Source: Marinicella litoralis (GTDB taxonomy: Bacteria; Pseudomonadota; Gammaproteobacteria; Xanthomonadales; Marinicellaceae). From it: 64,000 bases of DNA. Positions 46,156-55,573 of the stretch are shown here, in pieces. Position 1 is the first letter of the stretch. The number at the start of each line of letters is the position of its first letter. Below the pieces are notes generated by a model. That model searched no databases. It was not told the DNA's origin and was given only the letters and a program-made list of their open reading frames with translations. Made by a program: the position numbers and the translations under genes. The DNA is taken from assembly GCF_002591915.1 (NCBI RefSeq), contig NZ_NIHB01000001.1, positions 473,805 to 537,804 of the forward strand, given 5' to 3'.

Positions 46156-46834
46156 GCATACCAAACTCATCTTTGATGCGGACAACACATTGTTTGACTT
46201 TGATCGGGCTGAAGAAACGGCTTTGGTGAAAAGTTTGGAACATTTCAAGCTACCAAAACCTGAAGGTTTGATTGATTTTTATCGAAAGATGAATGTGGGT
46301 TTGTGGCAACAATTGGATAACAAAACCATCACCATCGCACAGTTGAAACAACAACGTGCAGCTCAATTGTTTGAGTTCATAGGCCAGTCAGCAGATCCTA
46401 CAGTTTTCAGCTTGCATTATTTAGATGAATTGGCGAAGTGTCAGTTTTTATTGGATCATGTGGAACATACCCTCAACCTGTTGTCTGAACATTGTGAAAT
46501 GGCGATCATTACCAATGGCTTGGAACGGGTGCAAAACCCCAGGTTTGCTGCCAGTACAATCAAACAACACTTTGGCGCTTTGGTGATTTCAGAGGCATTG
46601 GGTGTGGCCAAACCGGACGCTGCCATTTTTGAGCACACTTGTGACTTGATGCAATGGAGTGATCCTGCTGCGGTGTTGATGGTCGGTGACAACTACCGCT
46701 GTGATATTCAAGGTGCGGCTGATTTTGGCATGAGGACCTGTTGGTATAACATCCGCCAACAAGCCCATGATTACAGCGACCATGATTATGAAATTCAGCG
46801 CTTTGATGAATTGTTGACGGTGCTGAAAGCCTGA
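46148..46834 (+). CDS. HAD-family pyrimidine nucleotidase, YjjG-like
   Basis: 228 residues. GTG 46148 is chosen because it overlaps the upstream stop and follows GAGG; a TTG at 46130 also exists. HAD motifs: FDADNTLFDFD (nucleophile Asp), ITNGLERVQ (motif II), Lys in GVAKPDAAIF (III), and MVGDNYRCDIQGA (IV). Cap inserted between motifs I and II, size as in YjjG (225). It would remove phosphate from non-canonical pyrimidine nucleotides. Confidence 0.87.
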   Translation: MHKHTKLIFDADNTLFDFDRAEETALVKSLEHFKLPKPEGLIDFYRKMNVGLWQQLDNKTITIAQLKQQRAAQLFEFIGQSADPTVFSLHYLDELAKCQFLLDHVEHTLNLLSEHCEMAIITNGLERVQNPRFAASTIKQHFGALVISEALGVAKPDAAIFEHTCDLMQWSDPAAVLMVGDNYRCDIQGAADFGMRTCWYNIRQQAHDYSDHDYEIQRFDELLTVLKA

Positions 46835-46838
46835 ATCT

Positions 46839-47408
46839 TTACCCAGCCGCTGGCCACAGCCAAGCAAATGTGGCTGCCACAATGGCTCCATAAATCAAAG
46901 CATCAATCAAGAAGCGAATGCAGTTTGACCAAGGATGTCCCATCCAGATTGAAAAAGGAATCAGTCCCCAACCAAAGGCCAAAAAGCTGGTCACCATCAC
47001 CACTCGAAACACCGACATGAAATCAGCTCCAGCCGTCAGTGCCAATGTGGATGCATAAGCAATCAACAGACAGCCAATGATGAAATACAGCAGTTGTTGA
47101 CCCAGCAGTTTACCCATTGGTGGCAGGCCATTTTCAAACACGGCCAGCATAACCACTGGACCTGCAGTGAATTTTTTCTGTACAGTTTCATCGCCCATGT
47201 CTTTCATGTCGACACAATAAGGCATGGTATACAAGCCGGGTTTTGGGTCACCCGCATGAATGGCATCGGACACCTGTTCTTCATTGCTGATGGGTTTGTA
47301 ATCGGCGTTGTGGTGTTTAATCACCATGTGAAAAATGGCGCTGGCTATCCAACAGAAAAGACCACCCAATAATATAGGCAACCAAAGTTGCATTAAAGAC
47401 ACTGACAT
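46839..47408 (-). CDS. Integral membrane protein, 189 aa
   Basis: Start at ATG 47408 (MSVSLMQLWLP) after TTGGAGG; a longer frame has no ribosome site. Four hydrophobic segments: about 8-30, 95-113, 120-143 and 150-172. A soluble loop at about 35-85 contains EEQVSDAIHAGDPKPGLYTMPYC. No named function. Convergent with the HAD gene, four bases apart. Confidence 0.7.
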   Translation of the reverse strand: MSVSLMQLWLPILLGGLFCWIASAIFHMVIKHHNADYKPISNEEQVSDAIHAGDPKPGLYTMPYCVDMKDMGDETVQKKFTAGPVVMLAVFENGLPPMGKLLGQQLLYFIIGCLLIAYASTLALTAGADFMSVFRVVMVTSFLAFGWGLIPFSIWMGHPWSNCIRFLIDALIYGAIVAATFAWLWPAAG

Positions 47409-47504
47409 AGGAACCTCCAAAATAACAGTTCTAATGATTATATACCTCATTTCTCAGTGCTTAAAGAATCCGTGGGTTTTTTTGTCATCCAGAGGGTAGC
47501 CTTT

Positions 47505-48673
47505 GTCATCCTGAATGGAGCGCAGCGGAATTGAAGGATCTCATAACGCTGGAAAGGTTTTTCAATTATCAGGGATCACGTGGACTGTAGGAGATTCTTC
47601 GACTCGGTACCCTCGCTCAGAATGACGTGGTCTAAAATAGCAAGCTGTCATCCTGAGCGCAGCCGAAGGATCTCATAACGCTGGAAAGGTTTTTCAATTA
47701 TTAGAGATTACGTGGTCTGTAGGAGATTCTTCGACTCGATACCCTCGCTCAGAATGACGTGTTCTTAATAGCTTGCTGTCATCCTGAATGGAGCGCAGCG
47801 GAATTGAAGGATCTCATGATGCTGGAGTGGTTTTCAATAATCATGGATAACGTGGTCTGTAGGAGATTCTTCGACTCGGTACCCTCGCTCAGAATGACCT
47901 GTTCTTTAATAGCAAGCTGTCATCCTGAATGGAGCGCAGCGGAATTGAAGGATCTCATAACGCTGGAGTGGTTTTCAATAATCAGGGATTGCCTAGACTG
48001 TAGGAGATTCTTCGACTCGGTACCCTCGCTCAGAATGACGTATTCTTAAAAGCAAGCTGTCATCCTGAGCGCAGTCGAAGGATCTCATGATGCTGGAGTG
48101 GTTTTCAATAATCAGGGATTACGTGGTCTGTAGTAGATTCTTCGACTCGGTTCCCTCGCTCAGAATGACCTGTTCTTAATAGCTTGCTGTCATCCTGAAT
48201 GGAGCGCAGCGGAGTTGAAGGATCTCATGATGCTGGAGTGGTTTTTCAATAATCAGGGATTACGTGGTCTGTTGGAGATTCTTCGACTCGGTACCCTCGC
48301 TCAGAATGACCTGTTCTTAATAGCAATTGGAGATGCTTCGACTCGCTTCCCTCGATCAGCATGACGTAGTCTAAAATAGCAAGCTGTCATCCTGAATGGA
48401 GCGCAGCGGAATTGAAGGATCTCATGATGCTGGAGTGGTTTTTCAATAATCAGTGATTACGTGGTCTGTTGGAGATTCTTCGACTCGGTACCCTCGCTCA
48501 GAATGACCTGTTCTTAATAGCAATTGGAGATGCTTCGACTCGGTTCCCTCGCTCAGAATGACCTGTTCTTAATAGCAATAGGAGATGCTTCGACTCGGTT
48601 CCCTCGCTCAGAATGACCTGTTCTTTAATAACAATAGGAGATGCTTCGGCTCGCTTCCCTCGCTCAGCATGAC
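47505..48673. repeat. Tandem array of ~140 bp dyad repeats
   Basis: Seven full units begin GTCATCCTGA at 47505, 47647, 47778, 47919, 48059, 48189 and 48386, followed by three to four truncated right-half units up to 48673. Each unit has a left arm GTCATCCTGAGCGCAG(C/T)CGAAGGATCT and an inverse right arm AGATTCTTCGACTCGGTACCCTCGCTCAGAATGAC. Five of the seven left arms carry the longer form with AATGGAGCGCAGCGGAATTG. With the adjacent sequence it fills the 1.3 kb between two minus-strand genes. There are no unique spacers. Confidence 0.92.
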
Positions 48674-48688
48674 ATGATGTATTTTTCA

Positions 48689-48719
48689 TTAAAAAAGGCC
48701 GCAAGTAGCGGCCTTTTTC
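48689..48719 (-). terminator. Terminator of the gene at 48733-49269
   Basis: AAAAAGGCCGC, TACTT loop, GCGGCCTTTTTT on the minus strand. The near-symmetric T/A runs make it bidirectional. Confidence 0.9.
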
Positions 48720-48732
48720 AGTCATGGTTACT

Positions 48733-49269
48733 TTAAACTTGACTCATGGCTTCATCAAACTCTGCCTTGGCATGTTTGAATTGATACAATGATTTTTCAA
48801 CGTACATCATCACTTCATCGACATAGCCATCGGTTGATGCTGACCAAACCCGGTTGATGTAGCGTTCGCCAGCAGCAAAGCTCGACATGATGTCAGCGAA
48901 GGCTTGGATGCCAAACAAGTGTTTCATGCTGTCACGGGCATCGGCGAAATTAATCAAATCATCACGGAATAACTTATCGATTTCAAAACGCATTTCATAA
49001 GTGGGTACTTGTTCTTTGCGCCCATTCAATGCCTCTAAGTTTTGTAACACATTGTCCAAAGAGTCAATCAAAATCTTTTTGTTGTTTTTCAATACATCAC
49101 CGTGTTTGGCAGCGGCATTGGCTTCTTTTTTATACAAAAAGGCGCCAACGAACCCGACCAACATCACTGGAATGAAATAGGTCCAATTCATCAACCTTTC
49201 ATCCAATGATGCCAAATAGGAGCCTGCCAAGAAGGACAGGATGACGGCTGTAAATGCTAAGTTTTTCAT
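48733..49269 (-). CDS. Membrane-anchored hypothetical protein, 178 aa
   Basis: Two N-terminal hydrophobic segments (about 4-20 and 28-46) then a helical cytosolic domain of about 130 residues. The text includes KILIDSLDNVLQNLEALNGRKEQ and EIDKLFRDDLINFADARDSMKHLFG, predicted all-helical. No named family. It starts 12 bases after the OPT transporter stop, so it is the second gene of that operon and perhaps an accessory subunit. Confidence 0.65.
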   Translation of the reverse strand: MKNLAFTAVILSFLAGSYLASLDERLMNWTYFIPVMLVGFVGAFLYKKEANAAAKHGDVLKNNKKILIDSLDNVLQNLEALNGRKEQVPTYEMRFEIDKLFRDDLINFADARDSMKHLFGIQAFADIMSSFAAGERYINRVWSASTDGYVDEVMMYVEKSLYQFKHAKAEFDEAMSQV

Positions 49270-49281
49270 ATATTCTCTCCT

Positions 49282-51024
49282 TTATCCTGCTTGCACTATG
49301 ACATAAACGGCGTTACCGACACCGACCAGGGCCTCGCCGACAATCAAGCCAGCGGCAATCGGTATGCCTTTGCTGTCTGACCAAGATTTGCCTTTGGTGC
49401 GATCAGTCACTTCACGAATCAAAGTACCTATGGCATAAGTCAAAACGATGTTGAAGGGGAGGTAGAATCCGAGGCCAACAGTGATGCCTAAACCGGCTTG
49501 CAGTAAAGACAACAAACCGCCCAATACAGCACCCGCGACATATTTCTCAGTGGGCACATCACCACCGGTGATGCCTTCTACCATGGATGCCAGCGCTTGG
49601 CCTTGAGGTGCGGGAAATTCATCGCCGCCGAGCCCAAAGGCCTTGTCCAGGGTAAAGATCAGAATGATGATCACAATGGGGCCTAACCAAGCGCCAAAAA
49701 ATTGTCCCAATTGTTGTTGTTTGGGGGTTGCTCCCACCAGATAGCCGGTTTTTAAATCCAACATCAAATCGGTGGCTTGACTCATCGCCACACAGGTGGC
49801 TGCGCCAACGGTGACCGCTGCGACAATCGCAGGCCCCGTTTCCATGCCACCAAAAGTTTGGGTGATCATGATCAGTAATGTCACCGCAATCAAGGTCATG
49901 CCTGAAAGTGGAGACCAATTGGTTCGTCCGATGGCTTCCGACAGAATGATACCTGCCATCCAAATCCATAAAGTACCCAGTACGGCCATCATCAAGCCGC
50001 GAATCAAGCCGACTTCCTCGGCCGAAGTAACGGCCATCACACCCAATAAAATGGCTGCGCCGACCACCGCAAAATAAAGCATTTTAATCGGTAGTTCATC
50101 TTTGCTCATGGCACTGTCTTTTTTGGCCGCAGATTGCATTGATTTGATGGCTGATTTGATCAAAGGCAAAGCGAAAATAACACCAATGATGGCACCACCA
50201 ATCAACATCCCAATGCCGGTGGGTCTGAATAACATCAATCGCAACTGATTGGGATCGGTAATGGCTGCACCGGCGGCATCCACCGGAAAGGAATTGGTCA
50301 GGTCAAGCAATGGAGCCAAGACCCAATAACAAACAAAGCCACCAATGATAAAAGCCAAACCGCCACGGCCTGCAATGAAGGCCACACCGATGGTCATCAA
50401 GGACAGGTACCAGGTGCCATTGAGGTAATCGGGTAAACCCAGTTGATCAAATAAATGCCAATTTTCAACACCAAAATAGAGGCTGATAAAATGCACCAAA
50501 CCAGAAACCAGCATGGCACCAACCAACATCATGGCTTTACTGATGCCCGCACCGGGGGATTTCAGAATCGAAGCCACGGCCACGCCGCCAGGGTACGTCA
50601 ATCGTTCATAATCGATCATTTGTTTGCGCAAAGGAATGATGAATGCGATACCCAAGAAGGCACCAGCGATGGCACCAAAAGTCAAAACATATGGGTTGAA
50701 GTCAGTGCCGTAACCTAAAATAAAAATAGCTGGCACCGAAAACATCATGCCTGATGATGCACCATTGACCGCTGAGGCCACGGTTTGGGTGACGTTGTTT
50801 TCAACAATAGAACGGCGCCTTAACAGGCCCCTTAAAATACCAAAACCTAAAATAGCGGCCAATTCAGAACCTTCAATTGAAAAGCCCAGTTTCAATGAGG
50901 CATAACCAATTGAAATGGCCAGCACCACACCCAAAAAATACCCAACAATCACCGCATGAGGCGTGAGTTCCGGATACGCGCCGCGGGTGATGGGGCCTGT
51001 TGCAGAGATCTGCTGATCAGACAT
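49282..51024 (-). CDS. OPT-family oligopeptide transporter
   Basis: 580 residues from ATG 51024 (MSDQQISATGPITRG), which follows CGGGAGC. An upstream frame of 15 codons is unsupported. About fourteen to sixteen hydrophobic segments. Opening ELTPHAVIVGYFLGVVLAISIGYASLKLGFSIEGSELAAILG, then LTYPGGVAVASILKSPG and KGIPIAAGLIVGEALVGV near the end, are OPT/YSL features. It imports peptides or metal-chelate compounds by proton coupling; the substrate is unknown. Confidence 0.9.
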   Translation of the reverse strand: MSDQQISATGPITRGAYPELTPHAVIVGYFLGVVLAISIGYASLKLGFSIEGSELAAILGFGILRGLLRRRSIVENNVTQTVASAVNGASSGMMFSVPAIFILGYGTDFNPYVLTFGAIAGAFLGIAFIIPLRKQMIDYERLTYPGGVAVASILKSPGAGISKAMMLVGAMLVSGLVHFISLYFGVENWHLFDQLGLPDYLNGTWYLSLMTIGVAFIAGRGGLAFIIGGFVCYWVLAPLLDLTNSFPVDAAGAAITDPNQLRLMLFRPTGIGMLIGGAIIGVIFALPLIKSAIKSMQSAAKKDSAMSKDELPIKMLYFAVVGAAILLGVMAVTSAEEVGLIRGLMMAVLGTLWIWMAGIILSEAIGRTNWSPLSGMTLIAVTLLIMITQTFGGMETGPAIVAAVTVGAATCVAMSQATDLMLDLKTGYLVGATPKQQQLGQFFGAWLGPIVIIILIFTLDKAFGLGGDEFPAPQGQALASMVEGITGGDVPTEKYVAGAVLGGLLSLLQAGLGITVGLGFYLPFNIVLTYAIGTLIREVTDRTKGKSWSDSKGIPIAAGLIVGEALVGVGNAVYVIVQAG

Positions 51025-51112
51025 ATTTTTGCTCCCGTTAGAATTATTTATTGTGGGTGACTCACCCATTTTGGCAAAAATTATAGCACAAGATGCACCT
51101 TACTTCCCTTCT

Positions 51113-51525
51113 TCAAACCTGCGGTTTGAAACCGGCTGCGCAAGGTTAGTTGATTGAGTCTAAAACGTTGTTTTATCCATAGAGAGTGCCTTGCTCACCT
51201 TCTTGGCCTCGGGGTCCCTACTGTTGGCAAACCTGCGGTTTGAAACCGGCTGCGCAAGGTTAATTGATTGAGTCTAAAACGTTGTTTTATCCATAGAGAG
51301 TGCCTTGCTCACCTTCTTGGCCTCGGGGTCCCTACTGTTGGTTATGCTGCGCATAAAAACCGGTTTCACAAGGGCATTGATTGAGCCTAAAACGTTGTTT
51401 TATTCATAGAATGCACCTTACTTCTCTTCTTGGCCTAGGGGTCCCTACTGTTGGCAAACCTGCGGTTCGAAACCGGTTGCGCAAGGTTAATTGATTGAGT
51501 CTAAAACTGCGTTTTATCTATGGTG
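51113..51525. repeat. Four tandem copies of a 113 bp repeat
   Basis: CAAACCTGCGGTTTGAAACCGG recurs at about 51113, 51226 and (as GCAAACCTGCGGTTCGAAACCGG) 51452, with a diverged copy at about 51340. The rest of the unit (TTGATTGAGTCTAAAACGTTGTTTTATCCATAG, CCTTCTTGGCCTCGGGGTCCCTACTGTTGG) is nearly identical in the first two. The unit contains a small dyad. No coding sequence is visible here. Confidence 0.88.
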
Positions 51526-51557
51526 GGTGATGGTTTTTTGCAGGGTGTCAGGTACAC

Positions 51558-51583
51558 AACGAGGTAAACGTGGTTACCTCGTT
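51558..51583. terminator. Hairpin downstream of the 64-aa gene
   Basis: AACGAGGTAA / TTACCTCGTT, ten perfect pairs, six-base loop. No T-run on either side, so it is a weak terminator or RNA-stabilising stem. Confidence 0.5.
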
Positions 51584-51605
51584 GAATGGGTGGGTGCAGC
51601 TTGTG

Positions 51606-51800
51606 TTACTTTTGATAAATGGTGTAGACGTTTTGATCCAGATCGGTGTTCATGATGTCTTTGATCACTTCATCAATGTCTAACTCTGCGTGGCATGAAC
51701 AACATTCGAAAATGTGTGTGTTCTCTAACCACTTCAATGTCTTTTTGTATTTGAATTCACAATCAGCACATTGTAAAACTATCTTTTCATTCTTATTCAT
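51606..51800 (-). CDS. Small zinc-ribbon protein, 64 aa
   Basis: Two CxxC pairs: CADC (11-14) and CCSC (33-36; Cys33 and Cys36), spacing of 18, typical of a zinc ribbon. The C-terminal half is acidic (DIDEVIKDIMNTDLDQ). No recognised family. It is flanked by the 113 bp repeat array and the polyamine operon and transcribed on its own. Confidence 0.6.
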   Translation of the reverse strand: MNKNEKIVLQCADCEFKYKKTLKWLENTHIFECCSCHAELDIDEVIKDIMNTDLDQNVYTIYQK

Positions 51801-51910
51801 AATCAGCTCAATTTAAGAGCACCTGAGCGACATTAATTGAAAGTACAATTGTTGTGAAGCAACCATGGCTGGCTCAACTCAGGTGTTACATACCCTTTAT
51901 TATTGTATTT

Positions 51911-53113
51911 TCAATCAGTCGCTGTCAGCAACTCTTTTTTACCACTCAACCACAAAATCTTGGATTTTGGGTATAAGTTGAACTCGGTTGATGAAGCCAT
52001 GGTGTAGGCGCCCACTTGGGTGGCAATGAATAAATCACCAATGGCCAGTTCTGGTAAAACGATGTCCTCATCAATCACATCAATGCTGTCACAGGTGGGC
52101 CCTGCCAATACACTGGGGTGCAATCCTCTGGTTAAGTCATATTCTTGGAGCGGCGATATGGGGTATTTGGCATGGTCAAACATTTGTCCGCTGAGTACAC
52201 CATAAACCCCGTCATCTAAGTAATACCAAGTGCGTTCGCCACGCTGTGCCATGCCAACCACAGACAGCAATTGGATGGCGCTGGGGCCTGCAATGAAACG
52301 ACCAGGTTCTGCCAATATTTCAATCGAGTCATCAACCTGTTGTAGTGCATCATTGATGGGTTGACAGAATTCTTCAATGGTGGGACAAGGGCCATTGTAT
52401 TCAATCGGAAAACCACCGCCGATGTCCAAAATTTTCCAACCCACATTGGGCATGGTTTTGAACACATCCAAACACTGTTCTATGGCATTCACGTGTGCAT
52501 AAGGGGCTGGCACTTGTGAGCCCACATGAAAAGACAAGCCAGCAATGCGAATGCCACTGTGTTGCGCTTGATCGACCAATGCCGGAACTTTGGTTAATTC
52601 ACAACCGAATTTTCGAGACAAATCGACCACCGCATCTTGGTTCCGGAAACTGACCCGGATCAACAGTTCTACTTGGTCTTTAAAGGCTTTGAACTTATCC
52701 AATTCATGGCTGTTATCAACGACAAAATAGCGACAACCAAATTCGATCGCTTGACGAATTTCAGTTTCTTTTTTGATCGGATGGGTGTGGATACAATGCG
52801 TGGCATCAATCGACAGGCTTTTCAGCAATTCAATCTCGCCTTGGGTGGCGAGGTCAAAGCCACAACCCAATCCATGCAGGTGATTAATCACATCAGGATT
52901 GGACAAAGCCTTGATGGCATACCGCATTTTTACCTTGGGCAAGGCTGCGACCAAACTTTGGTATTGTGAGGTAATCACGTCTTGGTCAATGATGACCGTC
53001 GGGGTACCATGTTCCGCTGCAATTTTAGTCAGTTTTTTGCGCGAATAATTGCCCAATTGATCAGGGTAAACCTGTTCAGCAAAGTGGGCTTTGAGTTGAA
53101 TTAAGTTACTCAC
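51911..53113 (-). CDS. speC: Ornithine decarboxylase, eukaryotic-type (fold III)
   Basis: 400 residues. PLP lysine in [11 protein letters not shown] (K68), strand-rich barrel with FHVGSQ, the glycine loop LDIGGGFP, the phosphate-binding EPGRFI, and the C-terminal GPTCDSID with the active-site Cys-Asp. This fold III type makes putrescine from ornithine; some relatives accept lysine. Its start overlaps the speE stop (ATGA). It completes the route ornithine, putrescine, spermidine with speD and speE. Confidence 0.92.
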   Translation of the reverse strand: MSNLIQLKAHFAEQVYPDQLGNYSRKKLTKIAAEHGTPTVIIDQDVITSQYQSLVAALPKVKMRYAIKALSNPDVINHLHGLGCGFDLATQGEIELLKSLSIDATHCIHTHPIKKETEIRQAIEFGCRYFVVDNSHELDKFKAFKDQVELLIRVSFRNQDAVVDLSRKFGCELTKVPALVDQAQHSGIRIAGLSFHVGSQVPAPYAHVNAIEQCLDVFKTMPNVGWKILDIGGGFPIEYNGPCPTIEEFCQPINDALQQVDDSIEILAEPGRFIAGPSAIQLLSVVGMAQRGERTWYYLDDGVYGVLSGQMFDHAKYPISPLQEYDLTRGLHPSVLAGPTCDSIDVIDEDIVLPELAIGDLFIATQVGAYTMASSTEFNLYPKSKILWLSGKKELLTATD

Positions 53114-53982
53114 GATTGGGTGCCTGTGGAATCAATGGCTGTCATCACGTATTGCGGCAGGGCAAAACTGGCTTGGTGGATGGCTGCATTGTAATATTTG
53201 GTTTGAATGCCGGCTTGCTTGATTTTTTGCTGTAATTCAGCGACATCGGGTTGTTTTATTTTTGGGTTTTGGCTGGCCCAGGCAAAAGTCATGATACCTC
53301 CCACATAAGTCGGTACAGCAGCAGCATAAAAAGTCACGTCATTGAAACAAGGACTCAAACGCCGGTGTGTAGTGGTGACTTCATCCAATTGCATAAAGCT
53401 CACGCCATTTTGTGCCACAAAAATACCCTCTTGATGTAAGCAGGATTGAATGGCTTGGTAAAACTTTGAGGTGAACAAAGACTCACCAGGACCTATCGGG
53501 TCAGTGGAGTCTGAAATGATGACATCAAATTGTTCAGCACATTGGCTCACAAAATTTACCCCATCATCAATCACGATATTGACCCTGGGATCATCAAAAG
53601 CACCGGCAGAATGGTTCGGTAGGTACTTCACACACATATCAATCACTGCTTGGTCGATTTCAACCTGAGTGACTTGTTCTACCGAGGGGTGTTTCAGGAC
53701 TTCGCGCAAGATACCGCCATCGCCACCACCAATGATCAAAACCCTTTTGGGTTTGGCGTGGGAGAACATGGGGACATGGGTCATCATCTCATGATAGATG
53801 AATTCGTCCTTCTCAGTGGTTTGTACCACCCCATCGAGCATCATCACTGTGCCCCATTGTTGGTTGTTGAAAATCACCAAATGTTGATGTTCGGTTTGAT
53901 GCTCAAACAACACCTCATCTACCTGATAAGCCTGGCCCCAAGTTGGGTACAAGCTTTCAATCAATGCTTGTGTATTTTTCAT
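53110..53982 (-). CDS. speE: Spermidine synthase
   Basis: 290 residues. N-terminal [48 protein letters not shown]-type loop [19 protein letters not shown], and active-site [19 protein letters not shown]. It transfers aminopropyl from decarboxylated SAM to putrescine. The motifs are complete. It overlaps speD upstream and the decarboxylase downstream by four bases each. Confidence 0.97.
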   Translation of the reverse strand: MKNTQALIESLYPTWGQAYQVDEVLFEHQTEHQHLVIFNNQQWGTVMMLDGVVQTTEKDEFIYHEMMTHVPMFSHAKPKRVLIIGGGDGGILREVLKHPSVEQVTQVEIDQAVIDMCVKYLPNHSAGAFDDPRVNIVIDDGVNFVSQCAEQFDVIISDSTDPIGPGESLFTSKFYQAIQSCLHQEGIFVAQNGVSFMQLDEVTTTHRRLSPCFNDVTFYAAAVPTYVGGIMTFAWASQNPKIKQPDVAELQQKIKQAGIQTKYYNAAIHQASFALPQYVMTAIDSTGTQS

Positions 53983-54479
53983 TTGATTTGGCCGCGTGAA
54001 ATGTTATCTACTTGGCAAGAATCAGGGTTGAAAAACTGTTGGAACACTTCCACTGCTTTTTCAGGTTCGGCATCGCCACACATGAACACATCAAAAGCCG
54101 CGTAATTTTTTTCCGGCCAGGTGTGCACACTGATGTGAGATTCAGCCAATACAGCCACACCAGAAATGCCACCGTTGGGTGTGAAATGGTGTAAATGGAT
54201 GTGTAACAAAGTGGCTTTGGATTTTTCAACAGCCAAACGCATCGCGGCTTCCATGTGCGCTAAATCATCCAGGCGTTCTGCGCCCCATAAATCGATGATC
54301 AAATGCGTACCGGCAAAAACTTTTCCATCGCGATGAATAAAATGATCCAAACGGTCATCTTCTGGGCCTTGTTTAAAGGTTGGCCAGTGCGCTTCATTAG
54401 CTGGGTTGTTGCCAGGGTTGTTCCATGAGTTATTTAGGTCAGCCTCATGGTGCTGAGAGTAAGGGGTTTTTAACATCAT
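53979..54479 (-). CDS. speD: S-adenosylmethionine decarboxylase proenzyme
   Basis: Start chosen at ATG 54479; a GTG at 54488 is also in frame. About 166 residues. The bacterial type carries the autocleavage site in [13 protein letters not shown], where Ser becomes the pyruvoyl cofactor, followed by AAFDVFMCG. The N-terminus has a 40-residue Asn/His-rich extension not needed for activity ([19 protein letters not shown]). First gene of the polyamine operon, with a structured leader. Confidence 0.93.
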   Translation of the reverse strand: MMLKTPYSQHHEADLNNSWNNPGNNPANEAHWPTFKQGPEDDRLDHFIHRDGKVFAGTHLIIDLWGAERLDDLAHMEAAMRLAVEKSKATLLHIHLHHFTPNGGISGVAVLAESHISVHTWPEKNYAAFDVFMCGDAEPEKAVEVFQQFFNPDSCQVDNISRGQIK

Positions 54480-54488
54480 TTTTTCCAC

Positions 54489-54628
54489 TTAAAAACCATT
54501 GTGGAATCAGGCCCCACAATAAAAAAAGCGGCTGAACATTGAATGTGACAGCCTTGCAAAAAAAACCACTTGCCACCGACAAGCAGAAAAAGTTCGCGCA
54601 TTATTCACAGAAGGGAAGTAAAAATCAA
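54489..54628 (-). promoter_or_regulatory. speD promoter and structured leader
   Basis: TTGATT (54623-54628), 17 bases, AATAAT (54600-54605) predicts a start near 54593. The leader then has hairpin 1 CTTGTC/GGCAAG (54569-54583) with eight T, hairpin 2 GGCTG...CAGCC with inner ACATT/AATGT (54530-54553) followed by GC and seven T, and hairpin 3 ATTGTGG/CCACAAT (54498-54520) ending ten bases before the start region. Hairpins 1 and 2 look like intrinsic terminators. They could end the upstream gene or regulate speD. Confidence 0.6.
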
Positions 54629-54670
54629 GAAATAATTATCAAGCCAATGAAATATTATTCATTCGCTGAT

Positions 54671-55573
54671 TTACTCACGGAATTGTTGGTAATAATCCAT
54701 TAACTGAGCCACGTCTTTTTTCATCCCTGGCAGGGTGTTTTGTAGGTACCAGGTTTGATAATCCAAACCACACACTTGAGGTTCATGAGCGCAGGTCAAA
54801 AGCATCAGGGCTGAGGTGCTGTCGCAAGTCACTCCCTGTTGGTATTGACAGGCAAGCAACATGATTGCCATGCTGCTGATTTGGTTGGCATATTGTTGGT
54901 CATGAGTTTTTAATATTTGTGTGATCGGAAATATTGTATTTCCACCCCAACTGTGCATCATTGCTGATAACATCATTACTGAACTGTTGCCCTCTTTGAT
55001 GGATTGAGTCAAGATTTGCATGCTCACTGTCTGGCGGTCAAATGCTGTCAAATGTGGGTTTTCGCTGGTTTTAATCAGCTGGCCCAATTGGCTTTGGGGT
55101 TCGAATAACGCATTGGTTTTTTTTCGGTCATTGATGGCAAATAAGGATGGGTATTTGGTATGGGACAGTTCACATTTTTGTTGGATGGATTGGGTTATTT
55201 TTTGTTGTTGTTGGTAGCTGGCATGTTTTATCAACTCATTGACAAATATGTTGGTTTTGCACATCTCTAGAGTCCACTCCATCGAATATATTTCGACAAA
55301 TGGATCATCACTGTAAAGTTGAAAATTGATTTCATCTAACACTTGTTGCTGTAATTCTGAAACAGTTGTATCGGTTGTAGTCACATCAACTTTAGCAGTG
55401 ATTGGGATTGATTCACGGGAGCTAACTGAGTTCTTTGTTGTGGGCACTGATCGAATTGAGTCTGGTGACAACCTTGTTGGTGCTGCGGTGGGTTCAGGTG
55501 CATGGAGGGCGGGATAACCCAAGCAAAGCAGCAGTAAAGCCAGCGACAACAAACCCAGTGCTTTAGTTTTCAT
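54671..55573 (-). CDS. Membrane-anchored hypothetical protein, 300 aa
   Basis: N-terminal signal or anchor (ALGLLSLALLLLCLGYPALHA), a Pro/Thr/Ser-rich spacer (about 25-70), then a helical domain. The C-terminal 60 residues hold a Cys pattern, ACQYQQGVTC, LLTCAHEPQVCGLD, and end DVAQLMDYYQQFRE. The end of the neighbouring protein (CELGANCG..CDLD...LLLEIMRGLYEN) resembles this, suggesting paralogy. No family known. Its start overlaps the upstream gene by 11 bases. Confidence 0.6.
   Translation of the reverse strand: MKTKALGLLSLALLLLCLGYPALHAPEPTAAPTRLSPDSIRSVPTTKNSVSSRESIPITAKVDVTTTDTTVSELQQQVLDEINFQLYSDDPFVEIYSMEWTLEMCKTNIFVNELIKHASYQQQQKITQSIQQKCELSHTKYPSLFAINDRKKTNALFEPQSQLGQLIKTSENPHLTAFDRQTVSMQILTQSIKEGNSSVMMLSAMMHSWGGNTIFPITQILKTHDQQYANQISSMAIMLLACQYQQGVTCDSTSALMLLTCAHEPQVCGLDYQTWYLQNTLPGMKKDVAQLMDYYQQFRE

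Noticed and set aside
47505-48673. CRISPR-like repeat array
   Set aside because: Units of about 140 bp are joined without unique spacers and no cas gene is present; it is a tandem dyad repeat.
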